From contig JAFIGD010000007.1 of assembly GCA_020831625.1 (NCBI GenBank), positions 1 through 64,000 of the forward strand: a stretch of 64,000 nt of DNA. Reading direction: 5' to 3'. The stretch comes from Verrucomicrobiota bacterium. GTDB taxonomy: Bacteria > Verrucomicrobiota > Kiritimatiellia > SS1-B-03-39 > UBA6053. Every line of letters begins with the position of its first letter. Position 1 is the stretch's first letter. Of the stretch, positions 50,901 to 59,687 are shown piece after piece. The position numbers and the translations under genes were made by a program. The notes below the pieces were generated by a model. That model was not told where the DNA came from and searched no databases. It was given only the letters and a program-made list of their open reading frames with translations.

Positions 50901-52098
50901 GGAAGGGCAGGCGCCCGCCCCGGACGTTTCCCTCGACAACGAGGCCGATTTTGTCGTCGGCGAGGGTTTCCGGGGGGCTCTGGACTATCTGCGGGTGAGC
51001 CGGGGGACCCTGGCCGACGCGCGCACCGACATCGACGAGTTGATGAGCTGGCAGTTTAACGGACCCCATCTGCATGATTTCCTCGGGCGGCCCCCCACGG
51101 GCGGGGTGCGGGATGCCGGGGCGCTGGAGCACCCGACCGTGTCCGGCCTTCAGGACGTGGAGCCCTTGAGTTACGACTGGGGGGTTGAGGACGTGCCCTG
51201 GCACACCCGAATGCTGGGCGAGGTCTGGAAGGCCCGCATGATCACCCCGCTTCCCCCTGCAAACCATCCCCAGTCGGGGCATACGGACCCCGGCATCACC
51301 GGGGAGGCCCTGGCGGCGGTGCGGCCGGAAGTGGACGATGCGGAATGGGACGATTATGCGCCGATCCCGAACATCATGTGGGACGGTTATGAAGGGACGG
51401 ACGGCGAGGCGGTGTTCCGTCAGGTCTTTGAGGTTCCCGAGGAATGGGCCGGTCAGGATTTGGTGCTGTCGCTGGGCGCGGTGGATGATTTTGACGACAC
51501 CTTTTGGAACGGACAACCTGTCGGAAGCACCACCATCGACACCCCCGGGTTCTGGCAGTTTCCCAGAGTCTATACGATTCTCGGCGAACAGGTGGAGGCG
51601 GGCCCCGCCGTGATCGGGGTGCGGGTGTTCGACCGCTACGGCAGCGGCGGATTCAGCGCCATGCGCGAGGAGATGTTTATCCGGCTTAAGGATGTGGAAA
51701 CCGCCGAGGGCGTGATTCAGGAGGAGGACGGCTGGCTGACGGGTGCGGCCCGCAATGTGCGTTCCTTCAATTGGGGCGCGATCTCGGTTCCCCTTCAGGC
51801 CGGAGCGGGAGACCGCATCACCGCGCAAATCAGTTTCGGGGTGGAGACGCTCCAGGGCACACCGGAGCCGATTCATCTGCGGGTGAAGGTTTACGCGGAC
51901 GGAGAAAACCTCGCCGTCGACACCGACCCGGAACTGCACCGGGTCACGCCAATGGACCCCAGTCCCTATTCCTTTGGAATCGAATTGCCGGAGCTTCCCG
52001 GCGCGGAGGAAGTGAAGGCGGTCTTTCATGTTTTCCCCGGCGGGTCGCCGGAGCAGCCGTATATGACCGGTGAGGCGGTTATTCGAATGGAGAAGTGA
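47929..52098 (+). CDS. Large secreted beta-helix protein with LamG and galactose-binding-like domains
   Basis: The 1389-residue protein is a paralogue of 1684-5313, with the same motif order (VEGTTEIRWMPEAYVYRAG, WKHHPWDVN, FKGGVTYRGALKGRESG, GLHFTGGNVG). After an N-terminal hydrophobic leader (TVLTFFSGLMVCFVLF, ending PARAGEA) come a long beta-helix (about 50-800), a LamG domain (about 900-1044, WHHVIAEVDRAESTVRFYLNG), a galactose-binding-like domain (about 1077-1254, LVLSLGAVDDFDDTFWNG) and a C-terminal beta segment. The galactose-binding-like part is the same module found after the TGA at 18158. It probably binds and cuts the target polysaccharide at the cell surface. Only 40 bases separate it from the Verru_Chthon A gene, so the promoter at 47834-47887 may drive a long unit. 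ATG 47938 is a possible alternative start. Confidence 0.76.
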   Translation: MNPMIHQTPISADLRFRLFRGAATVLTFFSGLMVCFVLFSPARAGEAAWSGRNFPAFPSPVNPEAFVVEGTTEIRWMPEAYVYRAGTSTFYIDYDEGDDSADGRSPETAWKHHPWDVNATGNSAGTEGVHTYVFKGGVTYRGALKGRESGTPEEPIRLTRDPSWGEGPATLSGSVLLRDWERVSDEEALAAGIPEVSHGKVWSVTLDGDFAPWAGWIPGADGGRERVPLARWPNWEIEHPYNHFTQWFRVEEADSERGSRWPRTKISAEVLKGFEPDAFDGATIWINHVSPGGNIAIIGPFPGDIHRYNPEEGSLMIPLTHPNRYPQIQSPFFLENLPRFLDIDGEWTFVPDTRKVYLRMPGDRDPNETGFEVARHKVVLDLVDPHHVEVSGLHFTGGNVGNLHRAARGVEERDDLYSRPEGFAQMPAVRLRGDTRNVHLRHLIIHDSAGGGIANFIHAPEDVIDGVTVSDSELFNLDNDGIYFHHHAGPVGFPNGRILNLDILRNRIENIGLRSSSVQGGRGINVNNMEVGEIAGNVIHRVAAMGINVVGARGPLNRILIHGNQVSEGLLHKNDFGNIEFWGHGPVYVYNNVTFDPVGFFANLGAYHKGEAIYFDHGIKGFVFNNIGWSRNWPDARHGVMGQSFFKEVRNRWNQAFHNTAYNFRVMQAMEGVHGDQQHYLSNLFIQRHVSTSFFNHWGLNDAQGIGYARNVLSGPHGAVFSHGRGEQYQRPEDFQAHIETLENHVSTETAAVGSEALPVIDPEARDFRLTDDSAAIDMGSRVFVPWSLYGNVGEWFFRHEPRDPNTVLAYDLLGQSMFPRSAVPEGIPDNELEGEGFTAEDYVPGILEDWNHGALVFDGEKTMRIPQERLVKDMVTERRNRDPLVTDGRERLTVRMTDNNFLVEAVLRTEPGVGGGVIAGKMENGTGYQFGLDESGRLLLRMGVGDGNRSVHTSESAVHDGRWHHVIAEVDRAESTVRFYLNGDEVPVSVEGQAPAPDVSLDNEADFVVGEGFRGALDYLRVSRGTLADARTDIDELMSWQFNGPHLHDFLGRPPTGGVRDAGALEHPTVSGLQDVEPLSYDWGVEDVPWHTRMLGEVWKARMITPLPPANHPQSGHTDPGITGEALAAVRPEVDDAEWDDYAPIPNIMWDGYEGTDGEAVFRQVFEVPEEWAGQDLVLSLGAVDDFDDTFWNGQPVGSTTIDTPGFWQFPRVYTILGEQVEAGPAVIGVRVFDRYGSGGFSAMREEMFIRLKDVETAEGVIQEEDGWLTGAARNVRSFNWGAISVPLQAGAGDRITAQISFGVETLQGTPEPIHLRVKVYADGENLAVDTDPELHRVTPMDPSPYSFGIELPELPGAEEVKAVFHVFPGGSPEQPYMTGEAVIRMEK

Positions 52099-52138
52099 TG
52101 AACCTTTTGACGCATATTGTGTATACTGTGAGGTACCC

Positions 52139-55132
52139 ATGAAAAAGACTTCCCGTTCCGGTTCCGCACTCTTGGTCACTATCCTGGTGGTCAGTCTTTT
52201 GCTGGTGGTCACGCTCGCGATGGTGGCGGTAGTGCGTATGGAATTGCGTACAGTTTCAACTCATCATGATCACCTCATCGCCCGTGCAAACGCCAAACTG
52301 GGCGCGGAGATAGCCATCGCCCGCCTGCAGGAGCTGGCGGGACGGGACGGACGGATCACGGCGACCTCCGCTCTGTACAACACGGCCCTGGGGCAGGATC
52401 GATGGACAGGGGTCTGGGATGCCTCAACAGAGGACTTTTTAGGGTGGCTGGTTTCCGGTGAAAATATGAACCCCGCGGTTTCTGCGGGGGACGGGCCGGA
52501 TGCCCCCCCCGTTTGGCTGGTGGACCGGGGCAACCGGAACACGTACGGTGTGGTGGTACAATCGGTGTCGACCGGGACGGGTCGGTATGCCTTTTGGGTC
52601 AGCGATGAAAACACCAAGGCGGGTTTGCCGCCGGCGGGTACGAAGCCTATGATCGAATTTCCGCAGAGGCGTGGTTTGGCATGGGGAGGGTGGGGAAGCG
52701 TGGCCGATCCCGCCGAGGAGGGAAGGCTTCGAATTGCCGCCCAGCGCGGCACGCTATCCCCCGCCATGCCTTTGTTGGATGACTTGGGAATGGGGACGGA
52801 GGTGATGGACAGTGCCGAGGGACGGGAAAGACTTCAACGTATGGTTTCCGAAGCGCAAATCCCTCTGTTAGGTGGTAATCTCACTCCCGGGCAGGATTGG
52901 TTCCATGACCTGACTTTGTATTCCCGCAGCTTACTGGTGGATGTTCCCCGTGACAGCCTGCGATACGATTTCACGGCCCGGCAAGTTCCCTCTGGTATCG
53001 GCTATCCCGGAAATGGCCGGGTCCAGGGAGGCGCGCTGTTTACAGCCTGGTCTCAAAAAGGAGGCTGGTTAACCGCTCCTGTGGACGGGGGGGCGGTTTT
53101 TACCCGGATCACGCCTTCCGAACATTTACTGACGGAGGTCTCCATCCGATTTTCTGTTTTCGCATTGCCTCCCGAAGGCGGAGAGACTGAAACCCCTTTG
53201 GTGGTCCGGTACCAAGTCCAGGCCGAAACATGGAATTCTTCCCACATGCAGTTTGGCTTCCACACCCAAAGTAACGCACTGGCACTGCGGTTCCGGGGGT
53301 TGCCACCCTTGAGGGTGTCAGGAGTGGATGGGAATGGAATTCCTTTTTCGCTTCCCCCCATTAACCTGGAACATTTGGTTAGCCGGGTGGACGGTTCGGA
53401 GGATGTTGAAGTCGCCCATCTTATTCCTTTTAATCCGCAATCGCCGTTTTTCGGAACGTTGCTTTACCGGTCGGGCGAGATCCGCCTTGCTGTCTCCGCC
53501 GATGGCGGCAACGACCTCACCACTTGGAATCGGGAGCGGGGAGGAAAGCTTCGGCGGGTCTTTCCGGTTCGTGACAGCGAGCTGGGCGCGGCAGGCTGGA
53601 TCGAACATGTTTTTGAGGACCGTATGGTTCCAACCACCGCATCCAGTCTGAACGTCGCCCTGGAAGGAACCGACACGATGAAAGTCTACGTGAGCACAGG
53701 TCAAAATTTAAATCCCGGCAGTGATTTATTTTTTAACAATCCTGATGACCTTGCCACGGTCATTCAGGAATTCCAGCCCCAACCGAGCTTTCAGGGAGGC
53801 GACATCGATAAACCGCGGGATGACGAATCCTTCGTCTTTGGATTCGGGGTGGAATTGAGGAAGAACCTGTCGGAACTCCTTCAAGTTCAGGGTATTCGCA
53901 AGTCTGAGTACCCCCCGGAAATGTTTGAACCGCTTGGTGCTGCGGACACATACTCCCCTGATCCGTTTGAAAACCGTGCCGGGATTTTTCAGACCACTGA
54001 TGGACGTGATTATTTTTATCGAACCTCCCAGGGTGTGTCCATTTTTGACGGGTACGTGGATTTTCCTGTTTCAGTCGGAGGCTTGCGGAACATCGAACTT
54101 GTGCGGGATCAACGGATTGGGAGTCCGTGGCCAATCGACGAAGCGGATCAGGGTGTACCTTCAGACAACTGGGTGTTTGACCGCGGCTTCTACTCCACAC
54201 TGCCTGAGCGGAATGCTGATACCCCGTCTCCTCATGTTTATTATACCGAGCAGCTGAAGGGGAGGCGACTTGCCAATTCATACCTTGAACTTTATGAGGA
54301 TGAAAATCTGCCACTGGCTCCGGAACACGCCCGCATGCAAAATATTTCACTGGGTCTGGGAGATCCGAGGGAGGCGGCTCTGCATCTCTGGGTTCAGCAT
54401 GGATTCAATCTGAACAGCCTGAATGTTCGGGCCTGGGAAAGTCTCTTCCGGGCGCACCGACTTTCCGATTGGACCTTCGCGGAGGGTCAAATGGATTTGG
54501 ATGCGGTGTTTTTCCGTTTCCCCGGCTCGGCTCAGAATGCCGAGGAGGTCTACTATGAACAGGAACTGCGGAACTTGGATGAGGAGGGAATACGTCAAAT
54601 GGCGTTCCGGCAGCCCTTTCGCGGGCTGCTGACCGAAGGCGGGGTCAACGAGCCCCGGCTATTGGCGGAGCGGTTGGTGGCCCGATTGCGGGCCCGCAGC
54701 CGGCCACTGTTCTCCGTTCAGGAGTTTGTGGACGAGGGAATCCTGGCGGATTTACTGGACCCGGACAAACCTGGTGCGGTCAGCAGCATTAATCAGGTGT
54801 TTGCGGACTATAAACAAGCCCCCATTTACCTCTCCCAAGCGGATATCATGGAGGCCCTGGCGCCTCTGGCTACCGTTCGGGGCGACACCTTCGTGGTAAG
54901 GGGATATGGTCAAAGCGGCCCGTCCCCGGATTCCAGGGGTGCGAGAGCCTATTGTGAAGTCATTGTTCAGCGCATACCCACCCCTATGGAGGTGCCGGCC
55001 GGATTGGAAACCTTGGAGGATTTCAGGAACATTAAACGCACGCAGTGGCACAACCTGTCCGCCGCCGGTCATCCCTTCGGCCGGCGTTTTAAAGTAATCG
55101 GCTTTCGCTGGTTGTCTGAAGATGAAATTTAA
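52139..55132 (+). CDS. Verru_Chthon cassette protein A (PilX-like giant pseudopilin), copy 2
   Basis: A 997-residue paralogue of 26225-30049. The N-terminus has a basic tail (MKKTSRSGS) and anchor (ALLVTILVVSLLLVVTLAMV), then RANAKLGAEIAIARLQELAG, the family signature region. The C-terminal motifs FVVRGYGQSG, AYCEVIVQRIPTPME and FKVIGFRWLSEDE parallel the other copy, although the central part has diverged widely, suggesting recognition of different partners. It is followed after 9 bases by the accessory gene, exactly as in copy 1. The ATG at 52139 was chosen because it begins the expected basic tail. It may be co-transcribed with the beta-helix gene upstream and with the genes up to 63346. 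Confidence 0.87.
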   Translation: MKKTSRSGSALLVTILVVSLLLVVTLAMVAVVRMELRTVSTHHDHLIARANAKLGAEIAIARLQELAGRDGRITATSALYNTALGQDRWTGVWDASTEDFLGWLVSGENMNPAVSAGDGPDAPPVWLVDRGNRNTYGVVVQSVSTGTGRYAFWVSDENTKAGLPPAGTKPMIEFPQRRGLAWGGWGSVADPAEEGRLRIAAQRGTLSPAMPLLDDLGMGTEVMDSAEGRERLQRMVSEAQIPLLGGNLTPGQDWFHDLTLYSRSLLVDVPRDSLRYDFTARQVPSGIGYPGNGRVQGGALFTAWSQKGGWLTAPVDGGAVFTRITPSEHLLTEVSIRFSVFALPPEGGETETPLVVRYQVQAETWNSSHMQFGFHTQSNALALRFRGLPPLRVSGVDGNGIPFSLPPINLEHLVSRVDGSEDVEVAHLIPFNPQSPFFGTLLYRSGEIRLAVSADGGNDLTTWNRERGGKLRRVFPVRDSELGAAGWIEHVFEDRMVPTTASSLNVALEGTDTMKVYVSTGQNLNPGSDLFFNNPDDLATVIQEFQPQPSFQGGDIDKPRDDESFVFGFGVELRKNLSELLQVQGIRKSEYPPEMFEPLGAADTYSPDPFENRAGIFQTTDGRDYFYRTSQGVSIFDGYVDFPVSVGGLRNIELVRDQRIGSPWPIDEADQGVPSDNWVFDRGFYSTLPERNADTPSPHVYYTEQLKGRRLANSYLELYEDENLPLAPEHARMQNISLGLGDPREAALHLWVQHGFNLNSLNVRAWESLFRAHRLSDWTFAEGQMDLDAVFFRFPGSAQNAEEVYYEQELRNLDEEGIRQMAFRQPFRGLLTEGGVNEPRLLAERLVARLRARSRPLFSVQEFVDEGILADLLDPDKPGAVSSINQVFADYKQAPIYLSQADIMEALAPLATVRGDTFVVRGYGQSGPSPDSRGARAYCEVIVQRIPTPMEVPAGLETLEDFRNIKRTQWHNLSAAGHPFGRRFKVIGFRWLSEDEI

Positions 55133-55141
55133 GGAACATCC

Positions 55142-55939
55142 ATGATTTTTAAGTTAAACGTTTTTCTGTTGATATTTGGTGGTTTGGCCTGGCTGCCTGC
55201 ACCCGTCCGGTTGGCGGCCCAACAGTTGGATGGAGAAAATATCGCGGAGTTCACCTTCACCACCGCTTTGGTGAGTCGGTCACCCGGCCAACTTTTTTAT
55301 CGGCCTGATGCGGAGGAGGATCTTGTTCCGGTGAAGTTCAACCGCATCTATCGATCCGAACTCTACACGTACAAGGGGCCGATTCCTCTGCGGTTTTACC
55401 GGGAGTCGGGCCGGGATGACCAGGGAAATCCCCAATACGAAGTCGTCGCGTCTGTCTCCGGCATGACCGGCGGATCCCGTTGGCTGTTGTTGTTTGATCG
55501 TCCACGCGGCTCTGAAAGTTGGCGGGTGGATGTGATTCCAGATGATATAATAAATTTACCCGTGAACACCTTGGCGGTTTATAACACCACTTCGGAGCCA
55601 TTGGCGGCGATGGTGGGGGACCGTGTGATCCCCCTGCCGGTTGGAATGAGCCGGCCGGTGGATATTAGCAGGTTTCAGGAACAGCACAAGATCCTGCAAA
55701 CGACTGTGGAGGTGTCGGACATGGTCTATGAAACCCGTGAAGTGGAGACGGTGAACCGCGCGGTCACCCTCATCGTCGTTTATCAAACCCCGGAACAGGT
55801 CCACCGCCTGTATGAATCCAGTCAGATGGTGTCGCCCGGGCATCGGTATCTGATGCTGTTCCTGCCCCCGATTGCCGAAGGCTCCACCCGTTTCCGCAGC
55901 AAGATGTTGAGCGAGAGAGTTGAGGAACCGCAACCTTGA
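55142..55939 (+). CDS. Secreted accessory protein of Verru_Chthon cassette A (copy 2)
   Basis: A 265-residue exported protein with signal peptide (LNVFLLIFGGLAWLPAP, then VRLAA). AAGGAA just before the ATG gives a good ribosome-binding site. The mature part is beta-rich with YTYKGPIPLRFY, WLLLFDRPRG and NTLAVYNTTSEPL, the same sequence of elements as the 25514 product. No enzyme signature. It is placed 9 bases after Verru_Chthon A and 6 bases before the metallophosphoesterase, so it joins these genes in one unit. It probably stabilises or displays the giant pseudopilin (inference). Confidence 0.6.
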   Translation: MIFKLNVFLLIFGGLAWLPAPVRLAAQQLDGENIAEFTFTTALVSRSPGQLFYRPDAEEDLVPVKFNRIYRSELYTYKGPIPLRFYRESGRDDQGNPQYEVVASVSGMTGGSRWLLLFDRPRGSESWRVDVIPDDIINLPVNTLAVYNTTSEPLAAMVGDRVIPLPVGMSRPVDISRFQEQHKILQTTVEVSDMVYETREVETVNRAVTLIVVYQTPEQVHRLYESSQMVSPGHRYLMLFLPPIAEGSTRFRSKMLSERVEEPQP

Positions 55940-55945
55940 AAATTC

Positions 55946-57958
55946 ATGACCGATAAGCACCTCCAGAGGGGCGCCTGGGAATGGACGTCCACATATCCGG
56001 ACGGCTCCCGCGGTCCGGCGGCGTCACGGCTGGCCGATGCCCTGGCACCGGTTCCGTTGCCTTGGGTCCGTTGTTCGCGTTGGCCCCGCGCATGGACTGT
56101 GTTCGCGACGGAGGAACCCAGGCGGATTCTGCGCGCCTGCGGGCTGAAATACGCGGTTGAGGCGCCCCCCCACACGGATCACATCCCGGAAGAACTGGAG
56201 CATTCGGGCAGAACCTGGCGGCGGCGGGTGTTGGAGGCGGATGAGCGGGGCGTTTTGGATCTTGCCGACGCGTTTGGACAGGCGTTTGACGGACGGACGG
56301 CGTTTCTTTATGCGGAACTTCCGTTGGACGCGCCTGTGGAGCTCCGGGTGCACGCCGGCGCGGATTACCGAATGGAATGGTGGATCGACGGGCAACGAGG
56401 TTATGACACTTTGAAAGGCGGTAACGGTTCGCCGGTGACGGGCAGATCGCATGCGTTTGATCTGAACCTGGAGGCGGGCCGTCATTTGTTCATGGTTCGG
56501 GTGGTGAGCGGGAGCGGAGGATGGGGTTTTGCCAGTGAAGCTTTGCAGCGGGTCGGCGGGGAGCTGTCGGAGTCTTTCGGTCTGGAGGCGCGACGGCGTT
56601 TTGTGGTGGAGGATCCGGAGCAGCTCATCTCCCTGACCCTGGAAGACGGGAACGATCCCGGACTTCGCCTGAACGGCGAACCTGTTCCTGTTCCCTTGCC
56701 AGGAATGCGTTACCGGGATATCCCCGGCATCCCGGTCTCGTGTCTGCGTCCGGGAGAAAATCTATTGAGCCGTTCGTGGCGTCCGGAAGAGGTGTGGCAA
56801 GTGCGGGAGGACTTGGCGCTTGAAGTGTTCTCCGCGACCGCCGCCGGGGAGCTGCCCCGCGTTTCCGGCACACCCCGGGGCGTCGGGCCGCGGGAGGTTT
56901 GTCTGCAAACCGCGCCGGTGTTGGGATGGGCCACAGCGTCAAGCCTTACCATGGCCTGCCGCACCAACGCCCCGGTGTCCCTTCACGTGGACATCGACGG
57001 ACATCGCCATCACTCCGCCACCGGCCTGGTTCATCATTTTGTTTGCGACGGTTTGCAGGGCGGAACCGACTATGCCTACCGGGTGAGTTGGACGGATGAC
57101 TCCGGTGACGAGACGGTCTTGTTCAAGGGACAGGCCAAAACCCTGCCGGAGGGTGCGGATCATTTTTTTGTGTTCATGGGAGACGTGTATCCGTTTGACG
57201 ACACCTGGGAACGGGTCTCCGGGGCGGTGGTTGACGAGGGGCCGGACGCGGTTTTTTTCAGTGGCGACATGGTCTTGGACGGCAGTCAGGATGCGGAATG
57301 GGACGAGGGATTTTTTCATCCGGCTCAAACGCTGTTGGCCTCCGTTCCGTTCTACGCGGTCATTGGCAACCATGAAAACAACGGTGCCTTGTTTGATCAA
57401 CTTTTTCTCACCCCCGAAGTTCGAAACTGGGAACAACGCATCGGCGCCATGAACATCATCGGGATTGACGGCACCCGGGACTGGACTCCGGGAGGCGCGG
57501 ATCACGAGTGGCTGGAGGAGGTGCTGCGCTCCAGCGATGCGCCCTTTGTGTTTCTCATGACCCACTATCCGCCCTTTTCCTCCGGCGGACACGGGCGGGT
57601 GGATGAGGCGGGCCGTCCCAAGGAGGAGCCGATCCGGCAGGCGCGGGATTTTCTGATGCCGTTGCTGACCCGGCACGCGGTGACCGCCGTGGTGAGCGGA
57701 CATGATCACTTTTACGAGCGCTCCGAACTTCCGGGCGGGGTCACCGGACTGGTCTCCGCCGGTGCGGGCTCCCGTCTGTATTCTAAAACCACCAATCCAC
57801 TTCAAAATCCCCACTCCGTCTTTTGGCAGAGCGATTACCATTTTTGCCGGGTCCGGGTGAGGCCGGAGACCTGCACGCTGCAAGCGGTTCTGTTGGACGG
57901 CAGCGTGATCGATGAGCGCACCTGGGAACCTCGGAATTGCCCGAACGGAAAGCATTGA
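55946..57958 (+). CDS. Calcineurin-like metallophosphoesterase (purple-acid-phosphatase-like layout)
   Basis: A 670-residue protein. The C-terminal third has the complete dinuclear metal set: FVFMGDVYP (about residue 410), AVFFSGDMVLDGS (about 437), VIGNHENNG (about 473), MTHYPPFSSGG (about 538) and VVSGHDHFYERSE (about 584). About 330-400 is a fibronectin-III-like domain (HHFVCDGLQGGTDYAYRVSW), as precedes the catalytic part of purple acid phosphatases. The first ~300 residues look like beta-sandwich carbohydrate-binding modules (MEWWIDGQRGYDT). No signal peptide is visible: the protein starts MTDKHLQRGAWEW. It is therefore predicted to be cytoplasmic unless the start is further upstream. 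Six bases separate it from the accessory gene and 34 from the beta-propeller gene. Confidence 0.78.
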   Translation: MTDKHLQRGAWEWTSTYPDGSRGPAASRLADALAPVPLPWVRCSRWPRAWTVFATEEPRRILRACGLKYAVEAPPHTDHIPEELEHSGRTWRRRVLEADERGVLDLADAFGQAFDGRTAFLYAELPLDAPVELRVHAGADYRMEWWIDGQRGYDTLKGGNGSPVTGRSHAFDLNLEAGRHLFMVRVVSGSGGWGFASEALQRVGGELSESFGLEARRRFVVEDPEQLISLTLEDGNDPGLRLNGEPVPVPLPGMRYRDIPGIPVSCLRPGENLLSRSWRPEEVWQVREDLALEVFSATAAGELPRVSGTPRGVGPREVCLQTAPVLGWATASSLTMACRTNAPVSLHVDIDGHRHHSATGLVHHFVCDGLQGGTDYAYRVSWTDDSGDETVLFKGQAKTLPEGADHFFVFMGDVYPFDDTWERVSGAVVDEGPDAVFFSGDMVLDGSQDAEWDEGFFHPAQTLLASVPFYAVIGNHENNGALFDQLFLTPEVRNWEQRIGAMNIIGIDGTRDWTPGGADHEWLEEVLRSSDAPFVFLMTHYPPFSSGGHGRVDEAGRPKEEPIRQARDFLMPLLTRHAVTAVVSGHDHFYERSELPGGVTGLVSAGAGSRLYSKTTNPLQNPHSVFWQSDYHFCRVRVRPETCTLQAVLLDGSVIDERTWEPRNCPNGKH

Positions 57959-57992
57959 CCCGCGTCGCAATCCCTTTAACGATTCAAACGAA

Positions 57993-59687
57993 ATGGAAAA
58001 CACAATGACAACACTGACACTTCTTCCTGATTCCCTGGCTGTCGTCCCCATCCTGGTGAACACCGGAGCCGCTTTGTTGCCCGCGGCGGTGGCCGCGCTG
58101 GCCAGCGCGGTGGCGCTGATCTTCAAACCGCGCGAACTGTTCCGGGTGTGCAGGGCCAAGCCGCATGTGCCGTTGATTCTTCTGCTGGTTGTGCTGGGGG
58201 GATTCGGGCTCATTCGCTGGTTTGCGGGGGGCGAAGACGCGCCGCAGGCGGGCCGTCAGGCGGTCGTGGCCTCCGCGGGGACGGGCAACGCAAGCCAAAG
58301 CGACTGGACGCAAGTGGCGCTTCAACTGATTCGCGAGGAGTCGCGGCGCGGCCGGGTTCAGGCCGAAACCGCTCCTGTCGTTGCCGACGCCACCCGGGCG
58401 GCGGAACAAAGTTTAATTTACCGCGGGGACTCCACCCGCATCGGATATGACGGAGGCGGGTCCCCCCTCGATCTTTCATTGGACTGGGAATATCATGCCG
58501 AGGATTTTTCCATGGTGATTTCCTCGCCGCTTCCGCACGGCGGGCGGGTGTTCGGGGCCTCCACGGTGCTGGATCCTCCCAACACGTTCGGCGCGGTGTT
58601 TATGCTGGATGTGGAGACCGGAGAGCGGATCTGGCAGGTGGACACCCTCCCTTCGGGCGATGATTTGAGGGGCTTTTTCAGTTCACCCGCAGTCACCGCC
58701 GACGGACGACGCCTGATCATCGGACAGGGCCTGCATGATGACGCGGACTGCGAACTGATCTGCATCGACACCGAAACCGGGGAGATTGTCTGGACCGTCT
58801 CCACCCCCATCCATATTGAAAGTTCCCCCGCGATCTCCGGCGACATCGTGGTGGTGGGCGCGGGCGCCATCGAGGTGGGGCCCGACCGGAAACCTGAGGG
58901 CCCGGTCGACGGGCGGGGCAATCCGGGTTATGTTTTTGCGGTGCGGATCAGCACCGGCGAGGAACTCTGGCAGTATCAGGTCAACGATCCGGAAAGCTCT
59001 CCGGCCATTGACGGAGACGTGGTGTTCATCGGGTCGGGCGTCAACGGCAATGCGGTGGTGGCCCTGCGCCTGAAGGAAACCGATGAGGAGCTGGCCGAAC
59101 AGGGGCTCGACCGGCTGCTGTGGCGGACGGAAACCCCGTATCCCGCCGTGGGTGCGGTGACGCTGTATGACGATCTGGTTTTGATCGGCTGCGGAAACAG
59201 CGATTTCGTGTTTGCCGCCCCCGACCCCGCCGGGCTGGTTCTGGCCCTGGACCGGGAAACCGGGGAGGAGCGGTGGCGTCTGGATCTGCCGGACAGTGTG
59301 CTGGGATCCATTGCGGTCCTTGACGGCAAAGCGGTGGCGCCGGTTCGCAGCGGGGAACATGAGGGACGGCGCACGGGCCGGGTCGTGGCCTTTGATCTGG
59401 AGCGCAACGGGGAGCTGATCTGGGAGCATTCCCTGCGCCGAAACGCCTTGATGCTCGGAGGTGTTTCCTTGACCCCTTCGCATGTGTACGCGCTGAGTTC
59501 GGACGGGTATCTGCTGGTGTTGGATGCCGAAACCGGTGAACTCGTCGAGGAGCATTATGCCAACCAGACCGGCCGTCCCGGGGAACTGGGGCTCACCATC
59601 GGCTCTCCGTTTGTGAGCGGCGGACGGGTATTTGTCGGCACCGAAACCGGCGGCTTGCGCGCCTATGAGGGAACGGTGGGACCATGA
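57993..59687 (+). CDS. Membrane-anchored PQQ-like beta-propeller protein
   Basis: The 564 residues have two hydrophobic segments near the N-terminus (ALLPAAVAALASAVALIF at about 26-43 and VPLILLLVVLGGFGLIRWF at about 59-77) followed by a beta-propeller (about 140-560). The propeller blades carry repeated PQQ/BamB-type motifs: GAVFMLDVETGERIWQVDT, ELICIDTETGEIVWTVST, GYVFAVRISTGEELWQYQV and LVLALDRETGEERWRLDL. Such propellers usually act as sensors or protein-protein platforms in the periplasm; no cofactor is certain. The start at ATG 57993 is the first that gives this topology. Its stop overlaps the next start by 4 bases (ATGA at 59684-59687), so the two proteins are made together. Confidence 0.75.
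   Translation: MENTMTTLTLLPDSLAVVPILVNTGAALLPAAVAALASAVALIFKPRELFRVCRAKPHVPLILLLVVLGGFGLIRWFAGGEDAPQAGRQAVVASAGTGNASQSDWTQVALQLIREESRRGRVQAETAPVVADATRAAEQSLIYRGDSTRIGYDGGGSPLDLSLDWEYHAEDFSMVISSPLPHGGRVFGASTVLDPPNTFGAVFMLDVETGERIWQVDTLPSGDDLRGFFSSPAVTADGRRLIIGQGLHDDADCELICIDTETGEIVWTVSTPIHIESSPAISGDIVVVGAGAIEVGPDRKPEGPVDGRGNPGYVFAVRISTGEELWQYQVNDPESSPAIDGDVVFIGSGVNGNAVVALRLKETDEELAEQGLDRLLWRTETPYPAVGAVTLYDDLVLIGCGNSDFVFAAPDPAGLVLALDRETGEERWRLDLPDSVLGSIAVLDGKAVAPVRSGEHEGRRTGRVVAFDLERNGELIWEHSLRRNALMLGGVSLTPSHVYALSSDGYLLVLDAETGELVEEHYANQTGRPGELGLTIGSPFVSGGRVFVGTETGGLRAYEGTVGP

Noticed and set aside
52107-52127. TTGACG and TATACT as a promoter of Verru_Chthon A copy 2
   Set aside because: The spacing is only 9 bases and no other -35 box fits; the gene is more simply read from upstream.
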